This document shows, in pieces, positions 7,593-16,526 of a DNA stretch of 60,908 nt (the stretch's first letter is position 1; each line of letters begins with the position of its first letter). This DNA comes from an uncultured Muribaculaceae bacterium (GTDB lineage Bacteria > Bacteroidota > Bacteroidia > Bacteroidales > Muribaculaceae): the NCBI GenBank assembly GCA_947632485.1, contig CANRPJ010000016.1, forward strand, positions 1-60,908, in the 5' to 3' direction. Made by a program: the position numbers and the translations under genes. The notes under the pieces were generated by a model. That model was not told the origin of the DNA and did no database searches. It saw only the letters and a list, made by a program, of their open reading frames with translations.

Positions 7593-7961
7593 ATGGAAAG
7601 AACAATCAACAAGAATGACCTCCATCCGGATTGCCCTATAAGAAATATACTGAGCCGGATAAACGATAAATGGACTCTGCTTGTCTTTTATACACTTCGT
7701 GACAAAGAATCTATTCGTTATGGAGAACTGAAAGAAGAGATATCAGACATATCCCCGAAAATGCTTTCGCTCACATTGAAAACATTAGAGACCGACGGGT
7801 ATATCCGCAGAACGGTATATGCTGAGGTTCCGCCACGTGTAGAATATCAACTTACGGACCGTGCTCATACTCTTCTTCCTATTATTAACCAGCTAATACA
7901 CTGGGCTAAACAGCATATGGACGAAATACTCCTTGATCGCACAAAAGCTATGTCCAAGTAA
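7593..7961 (+). CDS. HxlR family transcriptional regulator
   Basis: 122 residues with the standard HxlR winged-helix layout. An N-terminal CPIRNILSRINDKWTLLVFYTL (the family cysteine is present) is followed by RYGELKEEISDISPKMLSLTLKTLETDGYIRR and the wing VPPRVEYQLT. These dimeric regulators often respond to aldehydes or oxidants through the N-terminal cysteine. The likely target is the divergent NAD(P)-binding protein, with the inverted repeat at 7484-7514 as a candidate operator. Confidence 0.9.
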   Translation: MERTINKNDLHPDCPIRNILSRINDKWTLLVFYTLRDKESIRYGELKEEISDISPKMLSLTLKTLETDGYIRRTVYAEVPPRVEYQLTDRAHTLLPIINQLIHWAKQHMDEILLDRTKAMSK

Positions 7962-8095
7962 TAGCATCCACAGGCTTCTATTGCCATATCTTTAGAATGT
8001 AGTTTACCAAAAAATTATGTGCTATCGCTAAAAGCAATTAAACTTTTAGCCCCTGTAATCGTCTTATTATTACATAGTAAACAAAGATATTTAAT

Positions 8096-9121
8096 ATGGA
8101 TGTGAAAAAATCGACACTCAAAGTGATGTTGTCGCTTGTCGTTGCCTGCTCACTGCCGGGGATAGCTTCATGCGCGGGAAAAAACAATACAGCCGACAAA
8201 CAGAATTCTTCCGAACAATCCCAAAATAGAAAAGGTGGTGGAGCCGGTGGTCCGCAACTCGGTACCCCTGGTGGAGGTCCTGTGATTGATAAATCGGGTG
8301 ATGAAACATTGCAGGCAATGATTAAAGCAGAGGTTCCGGAGTTCAAGCAGCTTGAGTTTAAGGATTCCGAGACCGGTAAAACAATGAAGTATAATCTCTT
8401 CTCGCCAAAAAATGCAGATGAAAGCAAGAAATACCCGTTGGTGCTTTTCATGGCTGATGCAAGCACTCCGGGCACAGATGTAACTCGCCCTTTAACCCAA
8501 GGATATGGCGCATTGGTCTGGGCCACCGATGAATCGCAGGCTAAGAATCCATGTTACGTGCTCGTTCCTCAGTTCTCCGGTGTAGCAGTAAATGATGCTT
8601 ACGAGCATACAGATGAGGTGGATATCGTTATCCGTATGCTTAAAAGTATTGTCGCAGACAAAAATGTCGATACCGACAGGATCTATACTACCGGTCAGTC
8701 AATGGGAGGAATGATCTCGATGTATTATAACGTGACTTATCCCGATATTTTCGCTGCTTCTATTTTTGTTGATTGCCATTGGGATAAATCAACATTCGAC
8801 TCACTGGTAAAACAAAAGTTCGTTTATTTTATCGCTGGCAATAAGGGTGGCGCCTACAAATGTCTTGAACCGCTCGAAGAAGCAGCCCGAAAGGAAGACG
8901 TGAAATATACTTTTGCAGAATGGAGCGCTAAACTTCCGGAAACTCAGCAAAGCGAACTCTCAGCAGCAATGCTTGAAAAGGGTGCGCCCGTCAACATATT
9001 CCAGTTTGAGTCCGGCACCGTGCTCCCTGAAGACGGTAAGGGCAGCGAACACATGTATTCCTTTGATTACGCCTACAAAGTAACAGCTGTTAGAGACTGG
9101 CTTTTCAAGCAGAAAAAATAA
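8096..9121 (+). CDS. Lipoprotein alpha/beta hydrolase (esterase/PHB depolymerase-like)
   Basis: 341 residues. The N-terminus has a lipoprotein signal with lipobox GIASC (cysteine near residue 26), then a low-complexity Gly/Pro/Gln linker. The hydrolase core has the nucleophile elbow GQSMGGM and an acid/His region near the end (GSEHMYSFDYAY). It is similar in layout to Bacteroidetes predicted peptidases/esterases with a PHB-depolymerase-like fold. It is probably anchored in the outer membrane or periplasm. The substrate is unknown. Confidence 0.8.
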   Translation: MDVKKSTLKVMLSLVVACSLPGIASCAGKNNTADKQNSSEQSQNRKGGGAGGPQLGTPGGGPVIDKSGDETLQAMIKAEVPEFKQLEFKDSETGKTMKYNLFSPKNADESKKYPLVLFMADASTPGTDVTRPLTQGYGALVWATDESQAKNPCYVLVPQFSGVAVNDAYEHTDEVDIVIRMLKSIVADKNVDTDRIYTTGQSMGGMISMYYNVTYPDIFAASIFVDCHWDKSTFDSLVKQKFVYFIAGNKGGAYKCLEPLEEAARKEDVKYTFAEWSAKLPETQQSELSAAMLEKGAPVNIFQFESGTVLPEDGKGSEHMYSFDYAYKVTAVRDWLFKQKK

Positions 9122-9240
9122 CCGATATAACTACAACCGGAAAAAATCAATCGTATATAATTGAACAGATTGATTTTCGGTTTAAGTAGAGGTTGTTTCG
9201 TGATGATACGTAGCTTAAGACCAAAGGAGTTACGTATCAT

Positions 9241-9248
9241 TACTTTTG
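9241..9248 (+). promoter_or_regulatory. -7 box upstream of the RND pseudogene
   Basis: TACTTTTG at 9241-9248, 21 nt before the remnant ATG at 9270. The promoter looks intact although the gene is broken. Confidence 0.5.
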
Positions 9249-9269
9249 CAATCAAAATCATTGATTGCA

Positions 9270-9919
9270 ATGAACATACGGACTTTTATCGATCGGCCGG
9301 TACTGGCTTGTGTACTATCGATTCTTATTCTTATCTTAGGCGTAATAGGATTATTACGTCTCCCTATGGAGCAGTTCCCTGAGATAGCTCCGCCTACAGT
9401 CAGGGTGACTGCAACATATACCGGAGCTAATGCCGAGACCTTGCTACGCTCGGTTTCGCGCCGCTCGAAGAAGCCATCAACGGTGTAGAGGGTATAAACT
9501 ATATGACCTCTATAGCAAACAACAATGGTCAGGTTACGGTGACCGTTTACTTTAGGCAAGGCACAGATCCCGATATGGCTGCAGTAAATGTGCAGAACTG
9601 TATTTCGCAGGCTCAGGGGCTGCTTCCAGCTGAGGTTATTCAATCTGGCATTACATTAAGAAAAAGCCAGAACATCACCGCAAAAATCATAGCCCTATAT
9701 AGTCCGGACGATAGGCATGACCAGAAATTCATTTTTAATTATTTCAAGATAAACATTGAGCCACGGCTTGCCCGAGTTCCGGGAGTAGGAGACATTACAG
9801 TCTGGTGATCGGATTATTCACTGAGGATATGGCTTGATCCTGCAAAAATGGCGTCGTATGGTCTGATGCCGTCGGATATTGAGAACGTGCTCGCTGAGCA
9901 AAATATAGAGTTTCCGACG
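9270..9919 (+). pseudogene. RND (AcrB-like) efflux transporter, broken 5' fragment
   Basis: About 217 codons of a protein normally over 1000 residues long. The N-terminus MNIRTFIDRPVLACVLS with first membrane helix, the PMEQFPEIAPPTV segment, and TGANAETLLRSV are intact. A 1-nt loss at about 9454 then shifts the frame: the other frame continues APLEEAINGVEG to MTSIANNNG. A TGA at 9806-9808 replaces a glycine codon, after which the same frame resumes with [18 protein letters not shown] and [13 protein letters not shown]. At about 9915 the sequence switches to a Fic gene 3' end. The rest of the transporter is missing. Confidence 0.85.
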
Positions 9920-10384
9920 GGCACGACTGAAGGCCTGCGGAAGATTCATCTTGCTCTGTTTGATGGACTTTATGATTTTGCCGGCGAGATACGCGAGAAG
10001 AATATCAGCAAGTGCGGGTTCTGGTTTGCCAACTCGCTGTATCTAAAGGAAGCATTAAATGCGATTGAGAAGATGCCGGATTCAACGTATGAAGAGATCA
10101 TAGCCAAATATGTGGAGATGAATGTGGCTCACCCGTTTCTTGAGGGCAACGGTCGTGCTACCCGTATATGGCTCGATATGCTGCTTAAGGACAGGCTGAA
10201 CAGGGTAGTATATTGGCAGAGAGTGGATAAGGATCAGTATCTTCAGGCAATGGAGCGCAGCCCGATCAATGATCTTGAACTTCGCTATCTGCTCGAACCG
10301 GCGCTTACCGACCGAGTAGACGACCGCGAAATCATCTTCAAGGGCATCGAGCAATCCTACTATTACGAGGGCTACGAAAAGTAG
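9920..10384 (+). pseudogene. Fic 3' fragment fused to RND remnant (copy 2)
   Basis: This is the right copy of the 503-bp repeat. It encodes the last 154 residues of the Fic protein at 4070-4612, including the intact [12 protein letters not shown] motif, with CGFWF replacing GGFRF. An open frame from ATG 9848 joins 24 RND residues to this segment (NIEFPTG then TTEGLRK). It lacks a native Fic start, and the RND gene before it carries a stop and frameshift. Expression of a chimeric Fic from 9848 cannot be ruled out. Confidence 0.75.
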
Positions 10385-10422
10385 GCTGACTGAGTTTTTC
10401 CTGATCCGGCAGGGAGCGGTTG
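9920..10422 (+). repeat. 503-bp direct repeat, right copy
   Basis: Partner of 4148-4650, same orientation, 5772 bp apart. Recombination between the copies would remove the two-component pair, the oxidoreductase/HxlR pair and the esterase. Confidence 0.9.
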
Positions 10423-10500
10423 ATAAGACTTTCTAAACTCAATACACATTGTTAAGAATAGGCAAAGCTCAAAGGGCGTGATAGGGTGATATGAGATCTT

Positions 10501-11175
10501 CTATTTTAGTTCTCTTAAAGTTTCTGCAATATCACCGGGGAGAGCTATTGATTTTGAAGTTATTTCTTGTGGAATAAATATTTCATGCGGAAGATTGAGA
10601 GTTATATATGATGCTTTAGGCTCATGCATAGTGAGTTGCATAAGTGGAAGTTTGATGATACGATTCTTCGAGCCTATGCCGAGTTCGAAAATCACAAGTT
10701 TTTGATTACTGTATTTACTTAGAAATGCGTTGAGTTCTACCTGTTTATTTTCAGATGCGCGTCCGTGGAGCAACTGAAGGAATGTACCCTCGATTTCCCA
10801 AATTTTTTCAGAGGAAAAACCTGCCTTTTCGAGATGTTCATCGGCATTTGTAGTGAGGATAAAGTAATCCTTATCACCAACAATCTTCCTTAGATTCATC
10901 ATTACTTCCGAAGGGTGATAATCTTTCACCCAAATCTTGACCAATTTCTTTAAGAATTCGTGGCGGTCAAGTGCTGAGGGGTATTGATAGAATACGCCTT
11001 CAAGCACATTCCGGATTCCGAAGCGCTGTCGGAACTCACCGAAGTCGCGACGGAACATCTCATTGTCGGCAAATATATTATATCCCTCTGCGATAGAAAG
11101 CCCGTTGCTGGCTCCGATAAGCAGTGCATCGGCATCTGAAATAAGACTTTTCGCTTTCTCGATTTTATTTTCCAT
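10501..11175 (-). CDS. Sirtuin-like protein without catalytic His or zinc ribbon
   Basis: 224 residues from the ATG at 11175, which lies 2 nt after the upstream gene stop. The Sir2 nucleotide-binding motifs are GASNGLSIAEGY and LTTNADEHLE (residues about 108-116). The HG catalytic motif is replaced by IEG (Glu about residue 129), and the four zinc cysteines are absent. It is a degenerate partner of the preceding SirTM-like gene, probably translationally coupled. It may bind NAD+ or an ADP-ribosylated partner rather than deacylate. It is the last gene of the minus-strand cluster. Confidence 0.65.
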   Translation of the reverse strand: MENKIEKAKSLISDADALLIGASNGLSIAEGYNIFADNEMFRRDFGEFRQRFGIRNVLEGVFYQYPSALDRHEFLKKLVKIWVKDYHPSEVMMNLRKIVGDKDYFILTTNADEHLEKAGFSSEKIWEIEGTFLQLLHGRASENKQVELNAFLSKYSNQKLVIFELGIGSKNRIIKLPLMQLTMHEPKASYITLNLPHEIFIPQEITSKSIALPGDIAETLRELK

Positions 11176-11177
11176 AA

Positions 11178-12077
11178 TCAATATATTCTTCCCGGGTCAA
11201 AAATATTATCCTTATCATCGCGAGTGAGATGTTCAGTAGATTTGCCGAGTAATTCCTTAAGAGTAAAGGCTATATCGTCATTTATAGCCAAACTCTTGGA
11301 AGCGATTTCCTTCGGTATTATTGCGTGCCGCGGATTTATTGTGGCATAGAATGCATCTGGCCACTGATAAACCATGTTCATGAATGGCTCCTTGATAAAC
11401 ATTGGTGTCATCATTCCGACACCCAGTTCCAGAAACAGCACCTTCTTATTCATATTCGTCCGCAGGAAGTTCATATACCGCTCTAACTCCTTTTCATAGT
11501 CTTTACCTTGAAGAAAATCGCGTCCGCGTACCCATGGTTCCATATATCCGCCACACTTGGAACAACGTGGAATCAGCTCATCAGGCAATGCGTCATTGAC
11601 AATCTTCTCCGATAATGCCATTACCTCCTTCTCGTTGTAGTATATAGCATCATGGCAGCGGTTCTTGCACTGCCAATAGCGCCAATCACCCTGAAGACGA
11701 GTAATCCTGTCGGCTGGGAATACGCGGTAGAACTGGGCGTCCTGATTGGTTGTAACTATATAATAGTTTTTCCCGCTTAACGCCTCAGCCAGGTCTTTAT
11801 AAGTTTCTCCTGTCTCACATTCGTAAACATATTTCGTAAGACGAAGTATGATCGCCCATAGTTCTCCTTTCGTAAGATTGGGATTATAGAAGCCATCGAA
11901 GAGATTAGTAAAACCATATTTATCAGCCAGACCTCCGGCCAGCTTACGAAATATCTCGTCGTCCTGGTAATAGAATTTAAATCCCGAGGCGGCTGACATG
12001 CCTGATGCACCACCGACAACTATTGCGTCAGCTGTATCTATTTTTTGTTTTAATAAATTTATCTTGTTCTTATCCAT
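11178..12077 (-). CDS. SirTM-like sirtuin (class M), predicted protein ADP-ribosyltransferase
   Basis: 299 residues with Sir2 motifs GGASGMSAASGF, TTNQDAQF (Asn about 111) and RLQGDW. The Gln at about 129 stands where classical sirtuins have the catalytic His. Zinc-ribbon cysteines are seen at about 137/141 and 172/175, and an Arg follows in WVRGRDF. The Asn/Gln/Arg pattern is that of class M sirtuins, which ADP-ribosylate lipoylated GcvH-L proteins. No macrodomain, GcvH-L or lipoate ligase gene, the usual partners, is adjacent. The target is therefore open. Confidence 0.75.
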   Translation of the reverse strand: MDKNKINLLKQKIDTADAIVVGGASGMSAASGFKFYYQDDEIFRKLAGGLADKYGFTNLFDGFYNPNLTKGELWAIILRLTKYVYECETGETYKDLAEALSGKNYYIVTTNQDAQFYRVFPADRITRLQGDWRYWQCKNRCHDAIYYNEKEVMALSEKIVNDALPDELIPRCSKCGGYMEPWVRGRDFLQGKDYEKELERYMNFLRTNMNKKVLFLELGVGMMTPMFIKEPFMNMVYQWPDAFYATINPRHAIIPKEIASKSLAINDDIAFTLKELLGKSTEHLTRDDKDNIFDPGRIY

Positions 12078-12149
12078 AATACTGAATATAGATTAAGGTA
12101 AAACGTAATTTAATAGTACCATTTTGAATGAAGGGTTCTAAGAATGGGA

Positions 12150-12914
12150 TTATAGCCCTTTTATTGTTTCTCCGTCTTCGGGGATAAGTAGTTTATTAGA
12201 GAAGTTGTGTTTTACGGCAAACTCACGTAGTTCTGTTCTGGAGACTGACCAATGATTAACTCCTTCCATGTGAGTGCTTACTATTATTGCCTCCGTAGAA
12301 GCTTTATGCACTTTCAGAATGTCTTTGGTAGCCATAATTACAGGTCCACCTACATAGAATTTGTTACCACCCCCATTGACTATGATGATTTCAGGGTGGT
12401 AGGTAGAAATAGTGTCAGCCACTCCTTTGAACCAGATAGTATCGCCAACCAGATAAACAGTCTTTTCTCCTTTACCCTCAAAGATAACACCACATGTGCT
12501 ACCCGCTGCCAGTCTCATAGGGAATCTTCCGTGTTGCCCAGGAGTCTTGATTAGTTTGACTCCTTCAAACATAGTTGACTTGGTAAGAATCTCAACATTT
12601 CTAAATCCTTTTTCCTCCACTATGCCCTTGTCTTTTGTATCCTGAACAAATACCTTCATATCTTTGGGGATAACGTCATAGGCAGTTTCATCTACATGGT
12701 CTTCATGAAGATGCGTCATTATGATGGCATCAACTGGTTCTAATACCTTATCTATAGAGAAAGGTAAATCGTTAAGAGGATTCCGTTGATTCTGCCTCTT
12801 TGAAAATGGAAAAGGCTTCATGCAGCCCTTTGGACCGAGCATGGGGTCGATAAGAAACCTTACACCAGCGTAGGTTATTAAGATAGTAGCATTTCTAATT
12901 TGAGTTATTTCCAT
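12150..12914 (-). CDS. Metallo-beta-lactamase-fold hydrolase (UlaG-like)
   Basis: 254 residues. The metal site HLHEDHVDE (HxHxDH) follows an N-terminal ATILITYAGVRFLIDPML strand, and further metal or fold motifs are TPGQHGRFP, YLVGDTIW (Asp) and VSTHMEGVNHW. The arrangement resembles UlaG/YtnP-type MBL proteins rather than beta-lactamases. The substrate is unknown. It lies between the AraC gene and the sirtuin pair, all on the minus strand, with gaps of 125 and 72 bp that would allow co-expression. Confidence 0.8.
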   Translation of the reverse strand: MEITQIRNATILITYAGVRFLIDPMLGPKGCMKPFPFSKRQNQRNPLNDLPFSIDKVLEPVDAIIMTHLHEDHVDETAYDVIPKDMKVFVQDTKDKGIVEEKGFRNVEILTKSTMFEGVKLIKTPGQHGRFPMRLAAGSTCGVIFEGKGEKTVYLVGDTIWFKGVADTISTYHPEIIIVNGGGNKFYVGGPVIMATKDILKVHKASTEAIIVSTHMEGVNHWSVSRTELREFAVKHNFSNKLLIPEDGETIKGL

Positions 12915-13039
12915 AATCTGTTATTTTTTAGTTTGGAAATAAAACAAACCTAACTCTTAAATCATGCTACCAAAGCGCCAGTAATTTATACCAATTTGAA
13001 AACTGAAGGAGAAGTGGTAGTATGTCGGGCATTATGTAT

Positions 13040-13960
13040 TCAAGTAAATCCTTGCGTATTAATTTCATTCATGAACTCACCAATGGTCTTACCCGTCAGC
13101 TGCTTGAAGAAGCGCATCATGTGGTTTGGCGCGGAGAATCCGAGGAGAACGGAAATTTCTTTAACTGGGAGCTCCGAGAAGATGAGATCCTTTTTTACTT
13201 CCTGTAATCTTCGCTGTTTTAACAAGTGAGTTGCTGTAACACCGAACTCATTCTCCACAGCCTTATTCAATGCCATGCGGCTAATGCCCATCATAGATGC
13301 GTAGTCGTTGACTTTGGTCTTGTATCTGATGTTTTTCTCCAGAAGGTCTTTATATATGAAAGCATAGTTATTTACCGGGAGGCGTGCCGGAAGGTTGAAC
13401 TTGGTGGCGAAAATCCTATTGAGATGCAAAAGAAAAGAATATAACTCAGACACAATCATGTGGTAACTGTCGGCTATGGGATTGGTGAGTTCTCTTTTCA
13501 TTTGGCTTAATAGATCTAAAAGCTCTTTAGCCTCACTCTCTGAGATATCAAAATATGTTGGATAGTCATTTTGATAACAATATAGCAGACGGTACATGAA
13601 GTACTTATCGGCCAAGAAATTATTTATGAACTCTTCTTGAAATACAAGAAAGGTGTATTCAAGTGAGTCCATATCGACGTGCCATTCCTGATGCTGATAA
13701 GGAGATATGCAAAGTAGAGTATTGTCTCGTAAAAAATGAATTTCTCCATTTATGATTATATAGCCGTTGGTTTTTCTAAAGAAGAAAAACTCAAAGAAAT
13801 CAGTTTTGAAATTTTTATATTTATCACACCAGATAAGTTTCTCAGTCTGATCTGCAGTGTTAAGAAGAAAATCTACACCACAGGCGGTCTTAGAGTACCT
13901 GATTAAAGAAATATGATTGGAATCGTTTTTTCCAAACTGGAAATTACTATATAGCGCCAT
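13040..13960 (-). CDS. AraC family transcriptional regulator
   Basis: 306 residues. The N-terminal cupin-like sensor domain (about 1-190, with FFFRKTNGYIIINGE) is followed by a C-terminal pair of helix-turn-helices (about 205-300: YASMMGISRMALNKAVENEF and VKEISVLLGFSAPNHMMRFFKQLTG). It is the first gene of the minus-strand run leading to the MBL-fold and sirtuin genes and probably controls them. Confidence 0.9.
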   Translation of the reverse strand: MALYSNFQFGKNDSNHISLIRYSKTACGVDFLLNTADQTEKLIWCDKYKNFKTDFFEFFFFRKTNGYIIINGEIHFLRDNTLLCISPYQHQEWHVDMDSLEYTFLVFQEEFINNFLADKYFMYRLLYCYQNDYPTYFDISESEAKELLDLLSQMKRELTNPIADSYHMIVSELYSFLLHLNRIFATKFNLPARLPVNNYAFIYKDLLEKNIRYKTKVNDYASMMGISRMALNKAVENEFGVTATHLLKQRRLQEVKKDLIFSELPVKEISVLLGFSAPNHMMRFFKQLTGKTIGEFMNEINTQGFT

Positions 13961-14280
13961 TATTTTATTATAGTTAAGGTCATATATTGATATTCACTTT
14001 GATAATGTAAAATTACTATAAATCTGTGATGTGCCAATTATTGAAGTATGATTTCAATTAGGCGGATTTTCATATTGGTATGATATATAAAAAATATGTG
14101 GCTTAAAATATCAGTAAAAACCTGGGCTGTAGCCATCGTCCAACTTTTTAGTTGAGTGTCGTGAAGCGAAAAACTAAATCGGCATTTACCGACAGGCCGG
14201 GCTTTTTTATTATTTTTGCGATTGAAATAACTCGGTTTGTCAATACGACATAATGATGAACACATAACGCTTACTGAGAT
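13961..14280. other. Divergent intergenic region, 320 bp
   Basis: It separates the AraC gene (leftward) from the uronate operon (rightward). A -7 box TATTTTTG at 14211-14218 would start the operon with a leader of about 55 nt. A CAACT/AGTTG hairpin and a C+G run followed by TTTTTT near 14196-14208 hint at a terminator-like element just upstream, but no strong stem was found. No gene was seen. Confidence 0.5.
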
Positions 14281-15075
14281 ATGGTAAATTTTTCACTCGA
14301 AGGCAAAGTGGCTCTTGTGACCGGAGCTGCATACGGTATCGGACTGGCTATCGCCCAGGCTTTTTCGGAAGCTGGAGCAAAAATAGTGTTTAACTGCTCC
14401 CGTCAGGAGACCGTGGATCGCGGCCTGAAAGCCTATAAGGAGCTCGGAATTGATGCTAAGGGGTATCTGTGTGACGTTACAGATGAGGCGGCCGTCAAGG
14501 AGATGGTGGCCGATATCGAGGCTACGGTCGGCGCAGTAGATATCCTTGTGAACAATGCGGGAATAATCAGGCGCATACCAATGGAGGAGATGGAGGCCGA
14601 CGAGTTCCGCAGAGTGATCGACGTGGATTTGGTCGGTCCGTTTATCTGCGCCAAAGCTGTGATTCCGGGCATGATAAAGAAGGGGCACGGCAAGATCATC
14701 AACATCTGTTCGATGATGAGCGAGCTCGGTAGGGAGACCGTGAGCGCCTATGCTTCGGCAAAGGGAGGTCTGAAGATGCTTACCCGTAATATCTGCTCAG
14801 AATATGGCGAGCACAATATCCAGTGCAATGCCATAGGTCCTGGCTACATAGCTACCGAACAGACAGCACCTCTGCGTGAACGTCAGCCCGACGGCAGCCG
14901 TCACCCGTTTGATTCATTTATCATCTCAAAGACTCCGGCAGCCCGCTGGGGTAATCCAGAGGATCTGATGGGTCCCGCTGTGTTTCTCGCTTCCGATGCG
15001 TCTAATTTCGTAAACGGCCACATATTGTACGTAGACGGCGGAATCCTCGCCTATATTGGCAAACAGCCGAAATAA
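14281..15075 (+). CDS. SDR dehydrogenase, gluconate 5-dehydrogenase/KduD type
   Basis: 264 residues, classical SDR: cofactor motif TGAAYGIG, NNAG, catalytic Ser (ICSMMSE) and YASAKGG (YxxxK), and C-terminal NGHILYVDGG. Bacteroidales proteins of this type are usually labelled gluconate 5-dehydrogenase and sit next to kduI. In this operon the likely reaction is reduction of 2,5-diketo-3-deoxygluconate to 2-keto-3-deoxygluconate (the KduD step), which feeds KdgK and KDPG aldolase. Its stop overlaps the ATG of the permease gene. The exact substrate is inferred from context. Confidence 0.8.
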   Translation: MVNFSLEGKVALVTGAAYGIGLAIAQAFSEAGAKIVFNCSRQETVDRGLKAYKELGIDAKGYLCDVTDEAAVKEMVADIEATVGAVDILVNNAGIIRRIPMEEMEADEFRRVIDVDLVGPFICAKAVIPGMIKKGHGKIINICSMMSELGRETVSAYASAKGGLKMLTRNICSEYGEHNIQCNAIGPGYIATEQTAPLRERQPDGSRHPFDSFIISKTPAARWGNPEDLMGPAVFLASDASNFVNGHILYVDGGILAYIGKQPK

Positions 15076-16496
15076 TGGAAGGTGTATTCAGCTATATTAT
15101 CGGCCTCGGTGCGGCGGTGATGATGCCGGTGATCTTCACCGTGCTCGGCCTTTGTATTGGCATCAGGTTTGGCGATGCGCTGAAGAGTGGCCTGAAAGTG
15201 GGAGTCGGCTTTGTGGGTCTCTCGATAGTTACGGCGCTGCTCACCTCTGCTTTAGGTCCGGCTCTCGATACGGTGGTTGGTATATATCATCTGCAGCTGC
15301 GTGTGTTCGACATGGGTTGGCCGGCAGCAGCGTCGGTAGCCTATAATACCGCTGTGGGAGCATTCATAATACCGGTGTGTCTGGGAGTGAATATTCTTAT
15401 GCTCCTTACCAAGACTACCCGCACGGTGAATATCGACCTCTGGAACTACTGGCATTTTGCTTTCATCGGTGCGGTGATATATTTTGCTTCTGATTCGCTC
15501 GCATGGGGCTTTTTCGGTGCGATAGTATGCTATGTGATAACCCTGGTTATCGCCGACATGACGGCTAAGAAATTCCAGCGTTTTTACAAGGATATGGACG
15601 GCATTTCGATTCCTCAACCGTTTTGTGCGGGTTTCGCTCCTTTTGCCTGGGCAATCAACAAAGGTCTCGACAGGATTCCCGGAATAGGGAAACTCGAAAT
15701 CGATGCCGAAGGAATGAAAAAGAAGTTTGGCCTTATGGGCGAGCCGCTTTTTCTCGGAGTGATTGTGGGTGTAGGTATAGGGTGCCTCACGTGCAAATCA
15801 TGGAGCGAGATAGTAGATAAGATTCCTTACATTCTCGGTCTGGGAATCAAGATGGGAGCCGTGATGGAGCTGATTCCGCGCGTCACAGTGCTTTTTATCG
15901 AAGGTTTGAAGCCGATTAGCGATGCCACCCGCCGCCTTATTGCCCGCCGCTTCAAAGGAGCCGATGGCCTCAATATCGGCATGAGTCCTGCTCTCGTGAT
16001 TGGCCACCCGACTACTCTTGTAGTTTCTCTCCTTCTTATTCCCGTATCGCTCGTGCTCGCGGTGGTGCTTCCGGGCAACCAGTTTCTTCCGCTGGCTTCG
16101 CTTGCAGGGCTTTTCTATGTGTTTCCCCTTGTTCTGCCGTTTACCAAGGGCAATGTGCTCAAGACCTTTGTGGTGGGTCTTGTAGTAATTGTACTTGGGC
16201 TTTATATGGTTACCAATCTTGCGGAATGGTTCAGCCTCGCAGCGCGCGATGTATATGCCGCTACGGGCGATTCGGCTGTGGCGATACCGTCTGGTTTCAG
16301 TGGCGGTAGTCTCGACTTCGCAGGCAGCCCTCTCGCGTGGATCATCTTCCAGTGCGTACATAATCTCAAGTGGATAGGCAGCGGAGTTCTGGTGGTGGGC
16401 ACCATGGGACTCATATGGTGGAACCGGGTGCTGATAATCCGCAATGAGAGAGCGATGATTGCCAAAGACTCCGACAGAATTCAGACTACTGAATGA
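15075..16496 (+). CDS. GatC-like EIIC permease (PTS galactitol family)
   Basis: 473 residues, about 11-12 hydrophobic segments. It has the EIIC-GAT layout: MMPVIFTVLGLCIGIRFGDALKSG near the start, the AYNTAVGAF region, and a central MKKKFGLMGEPLFLG loop. No EIIA, EIIB, HPr or enzyme I gene is nearby. The energy coupling is therefore probably not phosphotransfer, and the protein may be a facilitator or symporter for the uronate-derived substrate of the operon. It overlaps the upstream dehydrogenase by 1 nt. Confidence 0.8.
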   Translation: MEGVFSYIIGLGAAVMMPVIFTVLGLCIGIRFGDALKSGLKVGVGFVGLSIVTALLTSALGPALDTVVGIYHLQLRVFDMGWPAAASVAYNTAVGAFIIPVCLGVNILMLLTKTTRTVNIDLWNYWHFAFIGAVIYFASDSLAWGFFGAIVCYVITLVIADMTAKKFQRFYKDMDGISIPQPFCAGFAPFAWAINKGLDRIPGIGKLEIDAEGMKKKFGLMGEPLFLGVIVGVGIGCLTCKSWSEIVDKIPYILGLGIKMGAVMELIPRVTVLFIEGLKPISDATRRLIARRFKGADGLNIGMSPALVIGHPTTLVVSLLLIPVSLVLAVVLPGNQFLPLASLAGLFYVFPLVLPFTKGNVLKTFVVGLVVIVLGLYMVTNLAEWFSLAARDVYAATGDSAVAIPSGFSGGSLDFAGSPLAWIIFQCVHNLKWIGSGVLVVGTMGLIWWNRVLIIRNERAMIAKDSDRIQTTE

Positions 16497-16526
16497 ACAA
16501 AGAAAGATAAGAAACAGAGATAGATA

